NCBI RefSeq assembly: GCF_000234665.1
Contig: NC_018328.1
Span: 774,990-838,989, forward strand
Reading direction: 5' to 3'
From: Leishmania mexicana MHOM/GT/2001/U1103
Taxonomy: Eukaryota; Euglenozoa; Kinetoplastea; Trypanosomatida; Trypanosomatidae
DNA length: 64,000 bases
Both the position numbers and the translations under genes were made by a program. This document shows positions 31,275-41,508 of the stretch, piece by piece. The notes under the pieces are model-generated. The model was not told the origin of the DNA. It searched no databases and saw nothing but the letters and a program-made list of their open reading frames with translations. Positions within the stretch are counted from its first letter, which is position 1. Every line of letters starts with the position of its first letter.

Positions 31275-31823
31275 TTTCTTTTTCCTTTGCGGGTGCGCGT
31301 GTGCGTTTTCGTGTGAATGAAGTCGGTGAAAGGGATGTGGAGGTGGGGAGGGAAAAGAGATTGAAGGTGGCGGGTGTCCAGGTGGTAGAGCGAGAGAGGG
31401 AAAGACGGGAGTGATGCGTGCTCTTGCAGAGGCGTAGAGGGGGAGGGAACGCATGGAGGACACCGTTATGGTCTCCTTACTCTTACAACGGTATTGCACA
31501 CATGCTGCCATGCGTTGCCCCACAGGGGCGCACAAAGAGGGTCGTCGGAAGGAGGCATGCATTTCAATCCTCGAGCGGGTGTGTGTGCGTGTGTGCGCCA
31601 TCCACAGCGCGTGCCAGTGCGATTACGTTTGCGTGAAGGGAAACAAGAAACAAAGTACAGCTGAGAGATATGCGCAGCCTGCCACCATCCAACTCTGACC
31701 ACGTACTCCATAACCTGTGTCTCAGTAATGAGAGGGGGAGGAGAGGGGGAGGAAAGGGTGAGGCAGACGGTTGACGGGCCGCGCTTACGTCAACAGCGAA
31801 ATGAAACGAAATCAGACTGCTCC
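31275..31823. other. Spacer between RPL12 and RPL41, 0.55 kb
   Basis: No gene. Plus-strand purine tracts at 31727-31760 and 31410-31445 probably mark polypyrimidine signals on the coding strand. Confidence 0.7.
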
Positions 31824-32318
31824 CTAGTTGGGGACCTTCAGTTTGCCCTCCCGGACCTTCGCCTGAATGTCGAGCGGGCTCTCGCCATCGACGGTGCAGC
31901 CGATGGACACGGCCGTGCCGAGCACCTCCATCACGACGGCCTTGAGATCGCTACCCATGGACTTGGGCTGCGACTCCTTGGCGATCTTGATGATCTCCGC
32001 GAAGGGGATGTTGCCGCTATGCTTGATGTTCTTGACCTTCTTGCGGTCGCGCGGCGGCTCCTTCAGCGCGCGAATGAGGCGAGACGCCACGGACGGCGTC
32101 ACCACCACCGTCGCCACACGGTTCTTGACGCGCAGCTCGCAGGTGACCTTCAAGCCCTTCCAGTCCTTGGTGCACTTGGCGATGTCCTCACCGATCTTCT
32201 TGGCGTTGAGACCGAGAGGACCGACCTTCGGGGCCAGGGAGGCTGTCGCAGCCACCTCGCCACCGACGGCGCGCACCACCACGATGATCTCCTGGTTGGG
32301 GTCAAACTTCGGCGGCAT
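31824..32318 (-). CDS. RPL12: 60S ribosomal protein L12 (uL11 family)
   Basis: A 164-residue protein, full length for eukaryotic L12, from the ATG at 32318. It carries the N-terminal MPPKFDP start and the conserved [16 protein letters not shown] segment (about residues 33-48), the RNA-binding C-terminal domain with SGNIPF and IKIA, and the [12 protein letters not shown] motif near the end. uL11 binds the GTPase-associated rRNA and shapes the stalk base where elongation factors dock. It heads a small cluster with three L41 genes. Confidence 0.95.
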   Translation of the reverse strand: MPPKFDPNQEIIVVVRAVGGEVAATASLAPKVGPLGLNAKKIGEDIAKCTKDWKGLKVTCELRVKNRVATVVVTPSVASRLIRALKEPPRDRKKVKNIKHSGNIPFAEIIKIAKESQPKSMGSDLKAVVMEVLGTAVSIGCTVDGESPLDIQAKVREGKLKVPN

Positions 32319-33042
32319 GATTCGAGAAAGGCTTCCAACTGTGTGATGTGTGCGTCGCGTGTGTGCGTTTGTGTAGGCGTGCGGAAGAGGCGATGGAGCA
32401 CGAAAGGGTAGCGTGAGCGATGAAATCGTATGGAAAGTGTGACACGGGTCGATGTCAGTTTAAGCGCAGAGCACCAAAGGAAAACATCGAGCGAAGAAAA
32501 GTGCAACAAAGGAGAACGAAAAGTAGAAGCGGTGTGCCAATGTGGAGGTTGTCTTCCAGCACAACAGAGCGGCAGGGGGGGTGAGGAGGCATGCGGTGGA
32601 GGAGGGGGGAGGGGTTCGCTTTCGGGCACAGTGGCTAACACAGGCAACGTGCTGGGTTCAAGTTCCTTTCCCCCTCCCTCTCCTTCCTCCCCCCGTTTCC
32701 ACTACAAAGAAGAAGAACGACGTGGATGTCTAGTAGTCCATGACTAGAAGACAGTGGCGACGCACGTCTCGCGGCATTCTATTATTTACTTCAAAGCTGT
32801 TGCGCCCGTCTTCAGGGATGTGCAGCGCAGCGCACATACCCGCCACGAGCAACACCGTTCAACCAACGCTTTAGCTCCCTTCGCAGTGCACCGCACACAT
32901 AGCGAAGGGAGAGGGCGACCATGACGCGATAGTAGTGAGCTCGGAGAGTTGCCCACGCCTCACTCCCCCCTCAGCATCTGTTCTCCGTCCATGAACCCCC
33001 GTCCCTCCCTCCATACCTCACAGAGCCGCCTCCGCAACATGT
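32319..33042. other. Intergenic/UTR spacer, 0.7 kb
   Basis: I see no gene. It contains the RPL12 5' region (coding strand CA/GT-rich) and a pyrimidine-rich plus-strand stretch at 32665-32695, which is against the local trend. Confidence 0.65.
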
Positions 33043-34233
33043 TCAGCCTGCTGACAGACGGCTGTGCGTGCCTGTGCCTTGGCATGCCATCGCGAGCGTC
33101 CCGTCACCCTCGAGGAAGACAGTGCACCGCCGGTATGGACATGTCGCATCAACATCCAGGTAAAGTTCATCAGTGGCAATGATGCCGCTCTCGGTGTAGT
33201 TGTCCATCACCTGTTCAAGGAGCGCCTCCAGCTGCAGCTTGGTTTCAAAGGCCACCGCACGGCCGTTCTCGGCTGGTAAGAGTATTTTCGTCTTCTCCAC
33301 CAGCCACAGAACGGCAGGGTCGCTGATGGCGAGGCACACAGGTTGTGGGGCGCTGCAGCCGATTTCCCTCACAACGACACGTACAATGTCACCTGCGGTA
33401 CTGAGAGAGATGGGCAGGAACGGGAAGGTGCGAACGTGCGAGGCGGCCTCCTTGCTGTACAGATCGGCGAATTCGTCAGTGATGAACGCACGCATCTCGA
33501 AGAGACTCTTGCCGCGCGTGCGGCCCTCGCGGCCAAAATCTGTTGTCAAGATAACCAGCAGCGGAGCTATGCTGACACCTGGGTTCTCTGGGAAGCTGGT
33601 GCCCCGGCCTAGCAGCGGTGACAGCACGCGCACCTTGCTGGGCTCTAGCGAAGTCAGTTCGTTGAAGATGACAACGCCGTTGTCGGGATAGCGTTGCGCG
33701 TGACGCACCACCACGGGCACCACCGCGTTGCGGAACTCTGCCACCGTCATGCCATCATAGCTAGTGCCGGAGAGTACGAGGGTGGTGTCCCCAATGCTGC
33801 ACGTTGCGTCCCCACACTTCTGGCCAACAGCCAGCGAGATGAGCTCGGCCAGCCGTGTCTTGCCGACACCGTTGTCACCCGCAAAGTGCAGCACCATCGG
33901 CTCGTGCACGTGCGCAAGCTTGTAGCGTACCCGCTCAATCACAGATGGGGCCACCGACTGACCCCGTATGGAGCCATCCACGTACCGCTTCAGCCGTGAC
34001 ACAACGTACTGACGATACGCTGGCGATGCAGGCTTCAAGGGGGCGCTCCGTATGGTACACAGAAGCAGCTGCTTCATTGTACGGTCCTTTCTTGCGCACA
34101 GCGGCGGCTCCGAGCAGAACGGCGCCACGGCATCGACCGCAGGGACCACATAGATGGGTTCGAGAAACTGAGGGATGAGAAGTACAGCAAGTGCTACCAC
34201 AAAAAAAGCAAGGATTCTAGTGAAAAGATGCAT
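33043..34233 (-). CDS. Torsin/Clp-like AAA+ ATPase with N-terminal membrane segment
   Basis: A 396-residue protein. The open frame begins at a TTG (34254), so I use the ATG at 34233. Residues ~5-24 form a signal peptide or membrane anchor. The AAA+ core starts near residue 82 with LKRYVDGSIRGQSVA, the entry motif of Clp/HSP100 and torsin proteins. Walker A is GDNGVGKT (119-126). The Walker B position reads VVIFNE (187-192), with Asn where Asp is usual. Sensor-1-like LLVILTTDFG follows, and FPFLPISL recalls the PFLPL segment of torsins. I see no FRPEFLNR-type arginine finger, as in torsins. Torsins remodel the nuclear envelope/ER lumen with LAP1 or LULL1. Torsin versus another ER Clp relative is not settled. 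Confidence 0.7.
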   Translation of the reverse strand: MHLFTRILAFFVVALAVLLIPQFLEPIYVVPAVDAVAPFCSEPPLCARKDRTMKQLLLCTIRSAPLKPASPAYRQYVVSRLKRYVDGSIRGQSVAPSVIERVRYKLAHVHEPMVLHFAGDNGVGKTRLAELISLAVGQKCGDATCSIGDTTLVLSGTSYDGMTVAEFRNAVVPVVVRHAQRYPDNGVVIFNELTSLEPSKVRVLSPLLGRGTSFPENPGVSIAPLLVILTTDFGREGRTRGKSLFEMRAFITDEFADLYSKEAASHVRTFPFLPISLSTAGDIVRVVVREIGCSAPQPVCLAISDPAVLWLVEKTKILLPAENGRAVAFETKLQLEALLEQVMDNYTESGIIATDELYLDVDATCPYRRCTVFLEGDGTLAMACQGTGTHSRLSAG

Positions 34234-36639
34234 GACAGTGGTGCAGACACACAAGAGGAGCTTTTCTCGAAAGAGCGCCAGACGCCCCTACAGCGGCAGG
34301 GCTCACGTGTGAGAAGAGAAAAGGGTGTTATCAGCTAAAACCTGTGAAGATGCTCCAAGTAGAGGAGAAACAACTTGGTCGAGTGACACGGGGCACCGTA
34401 CAACGGCTGCTGTTCGGCGAATTCTCCGTCATGCGCCCGTCAACACTTCCACCGCCTCGTCTGCGAGAGGGAACAGCAATCGCCTCGCACAACACCCGTG
34501 TAGATGGTAGCTTTCACCAACGTACGAAAAAAGCAAAGCGAAGAGGACAGAGGACAGAGGACAGAAAAACGTGCATCGAAGAATTGGTTCGTCGCCATAA
34601 CAGTCGAGGAGCCTCAGACAGGGCGGTCTGGGAGACAGAAGAGGATCGCAACAAGGTACAAAGGGCCTGCCCGATCCTTGCTCCCCACAGAGCAGCAGAG
34701 GCTTCAGTTTGCTTGCTTTTGGTGTGCATGCTTTGCATCCTCTGTCATGACCGCCAAACCCTTGAGTCCCTCACCAATCGTGTGCTTACTAGGAGACGCA
34801 CCACAACATAAGTGACACCAGTAAAACGGTGAGGGGAGGGGGCGTCTTTCGTTTTCTCGCAGCCTCTCGGCATACCCGCATGTGCCACTCTCGGGGACAA
34901 GTGAAGATGCACGTTTTCTGTTCGTTTTCAGAGGAGGAGGTAATACAGGAAAGAAAAAATCCGAGAAGGACGACTGTGCGCCGCATAGGCGTTCACCCCC
35001 CCACACACACATACGGGAGCGTAAATGTGCACACCAGAAACAGAGCTGATATTTCACAGCTCTAAGTGAGCGTAACCTCTTCTCCCCACATTGCGCTGCT
35101 GCCCTCTGTCATCATTGAATGGAGAAAGCAGGTAATGTCGGGAGAGGGGCGCACAGAGAGGGGGAGGGAAGGGTATATCCTCCCTTGCACAGGTGTTGCT
35201 GAGAAGAGTGGTGCTGCAGCAGCAGCCAGCGAGTGAGGCCACTTCTCTCCGCTTTCGCTTTCCTTTATTTATCAACCTCACCGCCCCAACACAGTCACGC
35301 AAACACACGTATGTGCTACCTTCACAGTTGACGGTTGCTGTCTTGTTCTCTCTTGTGCGGTTTGCCACAACGTTCACTTGCCTGTGTTTTCGGGTGTCTC
35401 TTGTCTTTGTTTGTCAGCGAAGATTGCGTCCGTGTGTGCGTGTGTCTTTTCCCGTTGGAACTAAGTCACGGCACAAAGAAACAAAAAAAAACGAAACACG
35501 AACAAACAAAAAAGTTGATGGTGGAAGTTGTACGCTTGAAACTTATACATACAGATACGTGTCCCTTGCGCACGTGCTTGACTCCCTCTCTCTGTCTTGT
35601 CCTGGTTCGAGTGGTGGTGATTATCAACGCCTCTGTGGACATCGGCAACCAAGTACCGTGTTACGCAGGGGAGGGAGGAAGGGGGGATGCGCAGACGCAC
35701 ACACAACCACGACTACGGCCGCCAGTGCAACCATCACCTGAAGAAGTCTGGGTGCGCAGAGTCGGTGAACAGAAAGAAGCACCAAGACACACAAAATAGA
35801 AAACATATCCGTCGGCGTCTCCATTGCCAGCGATCTCTCTGGGTAGTGCGGGCGAAAGCACGAAAAAAGAGAACAAAGAATCGCTAGAGCGACGCAGCTG
35901 ATAAGCGAACTTCTCCCTACCTAGTCGACACTCATCTCCCGCTCCTCACTTGACACTTGACGCTGTTCGCCACGATGTGACGTAGGCTACAGAAGGGGGG
36001 AGGGCGAAAAGGGCACGAAAAAAAAACTAGAGGACAAGAGATAAAAACTAAAGAGGAGGAACAGCATAAATAGGAAAAAGAAACGGGGGTGGACAGACAA
36101 GTCAGAAGAGGTGGGTCCCCTCTTCACCGCCTCTACCCAACTCACCTCGGCTGCCTTTGTGTGTGTGTGTAGCAAATAGGTGCCGTACAAGAAACAAACA
36201 ACCTAAAGGGTTGACCCTCCACACGAACGAATACACACAAAAGGGAAGGCGAGACAAGAACTAAGAGAGACATGGGAGGAAGGGTGTTTTCTGATTCCAC
36301 TGTCGCCACCCATCCTTCTCTCCCTCCTCGTGGTCTCGCTGAGGGTGGCCATCAAGAAGGTGCAGAACGAAAACGTCTAGCCGTGATGTCGATGGTTTGT
36401 GTTGGGGGGCAGTTTGGAATGGGAGAGAGCGCGAAGTGACAGACTGAATGAAGGCATGACAAGGGAGAGAGGGAGACGTCTGCGCATGTCTCTCGTCCCT
36501 TCCCCTTCCACACCTCACTCATCTGCACACACCCGCGCCAGACACATCCACTCAATTTCTTTTTCTCGCTCTTTTCGTTCAGGGGTGAGTACACGAAGGT
36601 GCTCAGACAGGATGGACGGTATGGGGAGCTGTATACACT
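34234..36639. other. Gene-free spacer, 2.4 kb
   Basis: No gene is supported on either strand. A heptamer (AGGACAG)x3 lies at about 34543-34564. From ~35220 to 35600 the plus strand is pyrimidine-rich (tttcgctttcctttattt, gtctcttgtctttgtttg), a local reversal of the polarity seen elsewhere in this array. The A-rich tract at about 36018-36060 is the complement of a T-rich signal. Confidence 0.6.
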
Positions 36640-37167
36640 CTATGCACAGTTCTCCTTTGACATCGCCGGTTCGTTGTTACCAGACACCCTGTCTTTCCCT
36701 GAATCAATGAGGCCAAGCCTGATGAGCGCGTCCTCTTCGAGTGTGTCCTCTCGGAGCTCGTAGATGGGCACCGTCACGATGTAGCTCCACTTCGCCGCCA
36801 TCCACACGCCGGTCATTCCACAAAAGTACGAGCGCGCTGTCCAAGACTGGCGATGCTTAATGCCCCTCGCCATGAGCCACACCCCCAGGCTGATCCCAAC
36901 CAGGCAAGCGCAAAGAAAGAACGTTTGGTATGCAATGCGGTTGAAGCTGCAGGGAGGAAAAAGCTTGTACAGGCGGTACTGCGGCGTCGCCAAGAGCGCC
37001 ACACGCAGGGCGATCAAGAGAACCACGACGACGAAGCCGCCACAGGCCCAGTAGTTCTGGTGCACAAAGCAAAAAAGTAATACGCCCGAGAGGTAGATCA
37101 GGGCGAATATTATGTAGATCGCCAACCAAATGCGGAACGTGCGCCGCTTGCGCTCCAACTCGTTCAT
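36640..37167 (-). CDS. Small four-pass membrane protein, unknown function
   Basis: A 175-residue protein from the ATG at 37167. Hydrophobic segments lie at about 12-34 (WLAIYIIFALIYLSGVLLFCF), 42-60 (CGGFVVVVLLIALRVALLA), 79-101 (FFLCACLVGISLGVWLMA) and 112-131 (YFCGMTGVWMAAKWSYIVTV). The N-terminus is basic (NELERKRRTFR), suggesting it faces the cytosol; the acidic ~45-residue tail would then also be cytosolic. I recognise no family. Membrane pattern and normal composition support a real gene. Confidence 0.75.
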   Translation of the reverse strand: MNELERKRRTFRIWLAIYIIFALIYLSGVLLFCFVHQNYWACGGFVVVVLLIALRVALLATPQYRLYKLFPPCSFNRIAYQTFFLCACLVGISLGVWLMARGIKHRQSWTARSYFCGMTGVWMAAKWSYIVTVPIYELREDTLEEDALIRLGLIDSGKDRVSGNNEPAMSKENCA

Positions 37168-38024
37168 CGTGATGCGAGGAGCAAAGGCGAAGTGTCAAAG
37201 GTAAAAGAAAGCGTTCAAAACGCGATGACGCGGGCGGATGAGGAGAATATGGAGAGCTGATGATGGGGGCGGGTGGGGGAAAGGGCACGACTATGAAGCG
37301 AGCTGCTATCACTGGGCACGCGCGGAGCAACATAGGAAGAGAGAGGAGTGGGGGTTGGAGAGAAGAGCTGAAAAGAGGAAGACCGCCAGAGCATGGTGGA
37401 AGGGGTGGGCTACGGAGGGCGAGTGTGTACCATGTAACTCCTCCCCTTTTCACCGTTGAGCGCTCGTGGCTTGCGACCAGGTCTCGACAGTGCGCGGGTG
37501 TTCATCCGTCATCTCTGAGGCGGCGCCCCACACACCACATGCAGAAATACACGGAAGGAAACGCCAGCAGTACGTCTACTGCACAAAATGTGCGGTGAAA
37601 CACCGCACTTGTCGCTGGCGTTGACGACATCATTCCCCATCTACTCTACCTCTGGTGTGTAAGCAAAGCCTCCGCCCATGTGCAGACCGCGAAAACATCA
37701 CCACTACACACCAGCCCATACCGAGAAAGACAGGCGTCAGCTGCACAGACATGAGCATGTGCTCCCCCCGAAGGAGCACGCAAGAGGACATGGAGGACAC
37801 AGAGGAGTGGAGACTAGAAAGTGAGAGCAGCAAAGCTCGGCGGCAGTCACTGACAAGAAAAAAGAAAGGGGTGAGAGATGGTACTACTGGTTCTGCAGCT
37901 CACAACCGATGCTGACGCCACACAAACCATTCATTCCTCTCGCGTCACAGTGCGCCAGTGATGGTGTGAGAAAACGCCGCAAGGAAATGCAGTGACAGCG
38001 GTGCTACGGAGGAGCGCGCGCTGT
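37168..38024. other. Intergenic/UTR spacer, 0.86 kb
   Basis: Nothing recognisable as a gene; GA-rich plus strand at 37260-37400. Confidence 0.7.
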
Positions 38025-39155
38025 TCAGTCGTACTTCCGCACAATGTCCTCCTCCGCAACGCTGCGGGCGGCTACAAAAAAAAAATCGCTGAGCCGATTC
38101 ATGTACACAGTGGCTTGGCGCAAGTGATCCGTGTAGGTCGCGCCGTACAAGTCGCCCAACGTGACCATGCGCCGCTCCGCACGTCGGCAAGTGGTGCGGC
38201 ACACATGCAGCTGGGCAGAGGCCACGTTACCACCGCCAGGAAGAATGAAAACGCGCAACGGAGCGAGGCGGTTGTCAATGATGTCGATGCTTTTCGCTAG
38301 CTCTTCCGTCTTTTCGGCAAAGCGGTATCCGTCGAGAATCTCAGTCATGTGCTTTGCAGTTTCGTCCTCAAGGTTTTTCGCCGTTGGCGTTGCCACAACC
38401 GTGCCGGCGTTCAGCAGCTCCTGCTGGATTTCCGCCAGCATGCACATCATCGCCTCATCGTGCTCATGCCTCGCCGCGGCGCTGCGTAGCATCGCCCTGG
38501 CGAGCCCCACGTGGCTGCTCAGCTCGTCGATCGAACCAAGAGCTTCGAACACGACGTCTGCTTTCCTTCGGCGCTCGCCAGTGAACAGGGCAGATGCACC
38601 ATTGTCCCCTGTCTTGGTGTAGACCATACTGCGCTTGGGCACCTCACCACCAGCTACCTCTTTCCCATCCTTTGAGACTGCCGTGGGGGTGGTGGAAGAC
38701 GCATCCACACTAGTGGCCGCGGAGGCGGCGGACGTGGCCCCGACAGGACCCTCTGCTTCGGTTGTCGCCAAGCGCTTGGATTGGACATTTACGTGGCCAA
38801 AAGGACAGTGGCGGCACCGGTTCCCGCAGCACTTCATGTTTCGCATCAGCCCAAGGCGGGTAAAGACAGTGAAGCCCGTGCGCAGATCAATGTACGTGTC
38901 CTCGCCGTTCGTCACCGCCTGTGCATGTAAGGCCTTGATCTCAGGTGGCAGCCTCCTCTCGATGGAGTTTTCTTCTGCAACAACTGGATCGATAGTGACA
39001 ATCGGGGAGGCGCATGCGCCCCAGGAAAAGAAACGGCCGCCCATGACGCGTGGTACACCGCGTCGCGCCGTAGTGTACACCAGAGCCGACAAGGCCATGA
39101 CAGCCAGCACAGTAGCAGTAACTCGAGGAGTGCAACGCGTCCCGGCACTCCCCAT
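38025..39155 (-). CDS. MMAB: DUF5522 - cob(I)alamin adenosyltransferase (PduO-type) fusion
   Basis: A 376-residue protein from the ATG at 39155. Residues 1-30 look like a mitochondrial or membrane leader. Residues ~85-122 form a small domain matching DUF5522: YIDLRTGFTVFTRLG followed by a cysteine cluster KCCGNRCRHCPFGH (108-121). After a Ser/Thr/Ala linker, the PduO/MMAB adenosyltransferase spans ~176-376, with YTKTGDNG (179-186), the ERRRK segment, GSIDELSSHVG, and the C-terminal RRAERR and MNRLSDFFF motifs. MMAB converts cob(I)alamin to adenosylcobalamin, the methylmalonyl-CoA mutase cofactor, in mitochondria. The cysteine module could bind a metal or Fe-S cluster (inference). Confidence 0.88.
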   Translation of the reverse strand: MGSAGTRCTPRVTATVLAVMALSALVYTTARRGVPRVMGGRFFSWGACASPIVTIDPVVAEENSIERRLPPEIKALHAQAVTNGEDTYIDLRTGFTVFTRLGLMRNMKCCGNRCRHCPFGHVNVQSKRLATTEAEGPVGATSAASAATSVDASSTTPTAVSKDGKEVAGGEVPKRSMVYTKTGDNGASALFTGERRRKADVVFEALGSIDELSSHVGLARAMLRSAAARHEHDEAMMCMLAEIQQELLNAGTVVATPTAKNLEDETAKHMTEILDGYRFAEKTEELAKSIDIIDNRLAPLRVFILPGGGNVASAQLHVCRTTCRRAERRMVTLGDLYGATYTDHLRQATVYMNRLSDFFFVAARSVAEEDIVRKYD

Positions 39156-41508
39156 CGCAAGTCTTCGCTTTCTACGCAGCGGCGCGAGAAACTATTCAGA
39201 AAGAGGGAAGTCGTGTTTGAGACGTCATCCAGAGGAGAAACGATTGGCAACAGTAGTAGAAAAACGAACAGAGGAGAACAGAGAGAAGCCAGACACTGCC
39301 GCCGCATGTAAGACGCACAAGAAAGAGAGCGCGACATTCGCCTGGAGCGCTATGTTGCTCCGACTCAAGACATCACAGTACTCGGTGCAAAGCACCGGGA
39401 GGCATTCATAAGCGAACACCATGTGCACCCGTAGAAGCACACCCCTCCTGAAACACAGACATACAGACGCACACACTCTTACAAAGAGAGGCCGGGAAGT
39501 GATCAGGAAAGGATCGGTCGCTACAACCTGAAGATGCGCAGGCGCTCGCACACACACACACACACAACCGTGCAGATCGGTTACTTGATGCAGCCGCTGT
39601 GCCCTGAAGCTGTGAATTGTCCCCGACTTTCTTTCTTTTTCGACGCGTCTGACTGACAATGAGAGACAATAGTAGATGATAAAGAACGAGAATGGACAGA
39701 GAGCACAACAGCGCCTATCATTGGCTCTAAGAGAAAAAAGTTTGAGTCGTTCCCTTTTTTGTACATCTCTTCCGCGTTCTCTCCGGCTGCTGGAGAAGCA
39801 GACAAAGACACAGTGAGATCAGGAGAGTTAGGGGTCGACAGGGTGACGAGGGAGCGTGAGAAACTAAGCTGAAGCAAAAACAGAACTACGAAAGTAAAAA
39901 ATATATATAAAAAACGGATCTGCCCAATATGCATGCACGGCTGTAGGTACAGTATACGTTTGCCTATACAGCAGATTTGTCCGAGAATACAGGGAAGTGA
40001 GCAAGCACGAAAGAGAAAGAACCACGGCTGATGGCATAGAGCATGCAAGGGGAAAAGGGAAAAAGATCATGCGGCAGTGCGTATCGATCACCTTTCTCCG
40101 CCGCCCGAACAACCTCACAGCATTATGCCTACTCTCACCCACACATTTTCTTTGAGAGTTGGCGTAAGGGGAGGGAATGGGTACGGATGTTATGGGGAGC
40201 ATGCCGCGATTCTGCATAACCGTACCTTGACATATCACTATAGGTTTGAACAGCGGCGGGGAACAGCGCACCTAGCAGGACAGAAAGCAACATGAACCAC
40301 CATGCTCACACGGTGCGGGCCTGCGTGTGTGCTTTCGCTTCACTCTTTTTCTGGCGCATCCGTATCGTGTTCGTTGGCGTTGAGTTCTCCCCTGCTTTCT
40401 TTGGTTTATCCGATTCTTGTCCTTTTCTCTTCTTCACAGTCTCAATGAAGTTCACCGGGAGGCATTTCTATGCTCATTCTGATTGCTCAGTCTTAACAGG
40501 AGAGAACGACGATTCAGCCGCACCGATTTCACCCAGGCCTCTGAGGTGTATTTGGCTTTCTCTTTTCACTCAGACACCACCCACTCGCCGACACAAAAAT
40601 AGACAAATAAAAGGCAGGAAGACACGTGACAAGGGAGAGAGAAATTTACCCAGCGCACCAAAGGGAAGAAAAGCAGATAAAAGAAGGGTAAAACAAAAAG
40701 TACACTGTGCCCGCCTTTTTTCCTTTGGCTTCTTTCGTTTCTCTCCTTCTGCTTCCCACAGTACGACTAAGCCTTAGCATGGGTAATCGAGCCGCATTTT
40801 AGCCAGTGCCTGTGGGAAAATGTGCATCTCTGCAACGGCTCTCCCTCCAGTGCTCGTTTTTATCTTTACATTTTCAGTGATGCAGTCCAGGTTGTAGGCG
40901 TTGTGTGATACACCATCGATCCGTGCTTCGTGAGCACCGATGAAACATGTAGCGCACACTGAAAACCACCTGCAAAGCGAGGTACACTTTGTTCAACTCC
41001 GCCATACCCTGGTTTAAGTCCACCACGGACACCTTTTTCGACACTGTCAGTGACAGCACACACGCACGCGAGACGAAAATTACAACAACCAGAGGCGCTC
41101 AGCTACCGCGGGGCTACACAAAAGCCGAAATTGCGCGCGTGCACACACACACATACACACATGCGCACGCACGTCAGAGCACACAAAGCGGCCTCAAGAG
41201 ATCAGCTTATCCTTGTCCACCGCCTGTGCAACTTCTCTGCATGGCAAGACGTTCAGGCGTAGAGACGACGAATCACGCATGCACACTTACTCAGTGAGAA
41301 GCGACTGACTTTAGCAAAGTGCACGCTTGTTAAGGACGTCATCACCCTCGCCGCGTTGCCTCTAACCCTCAGGATTGCTACAACTCAGTCAGGAGTCTCT
41401 GTGCAGAGTTGCTAATGAGGATGAAAACCAAAACTAAAGCGCATCTGCGTGCAGGTTCATCTTTTTTTCCACATGAATCATTCTATGCCGCCTGTCAGCG
41501 CATCAGCC
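39156..41508. other. Gene-free spacer, 2.35 kb
   Basis: No gene. Contains an A/T tract at about 39893-39914 and several CA runs. The plus strand around 40330-40450 and 40700-40760 is unusually T/C-rich for this array. It includes the acceptor for the adenosyltransferase gene, listed separately, and the desaturase 3'UTR. Confidence 0.65.
39192..39213 (-). promoter_or_regulatory. Predicted spliced-leader acceptor for the adenosyltransferase gene
   Basis: The minus strand reads a CTTCCCTCTTTCTG tract ending in AATAG, with the AG at 39192-39193, leaving a 36-base 5'UTR before the ATG at 39155. It is the nearest good polypyrimidine-AG combination. Confidence 0.45.

Noticed and set aside
33043..34254. 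Longer start MCVCTTV for the torsin-like gene
   Set aside because: The codon at 34252-34254 is TTG, not ATG; the first ATG is at 34233 and begins the signal-anchor sequence.
35193..35741. 182-codon plus-strand open frame
   Set aside because: Opposite to the array, low complexity, and no recognised domain. The strand bias there is reported as a finding instead.
39156..41508. snoRNA or tRNA genes in the 2.35-kb spacer
   Set aside because: I looked for C/D boxes and tRNA arms and found no convincing set.
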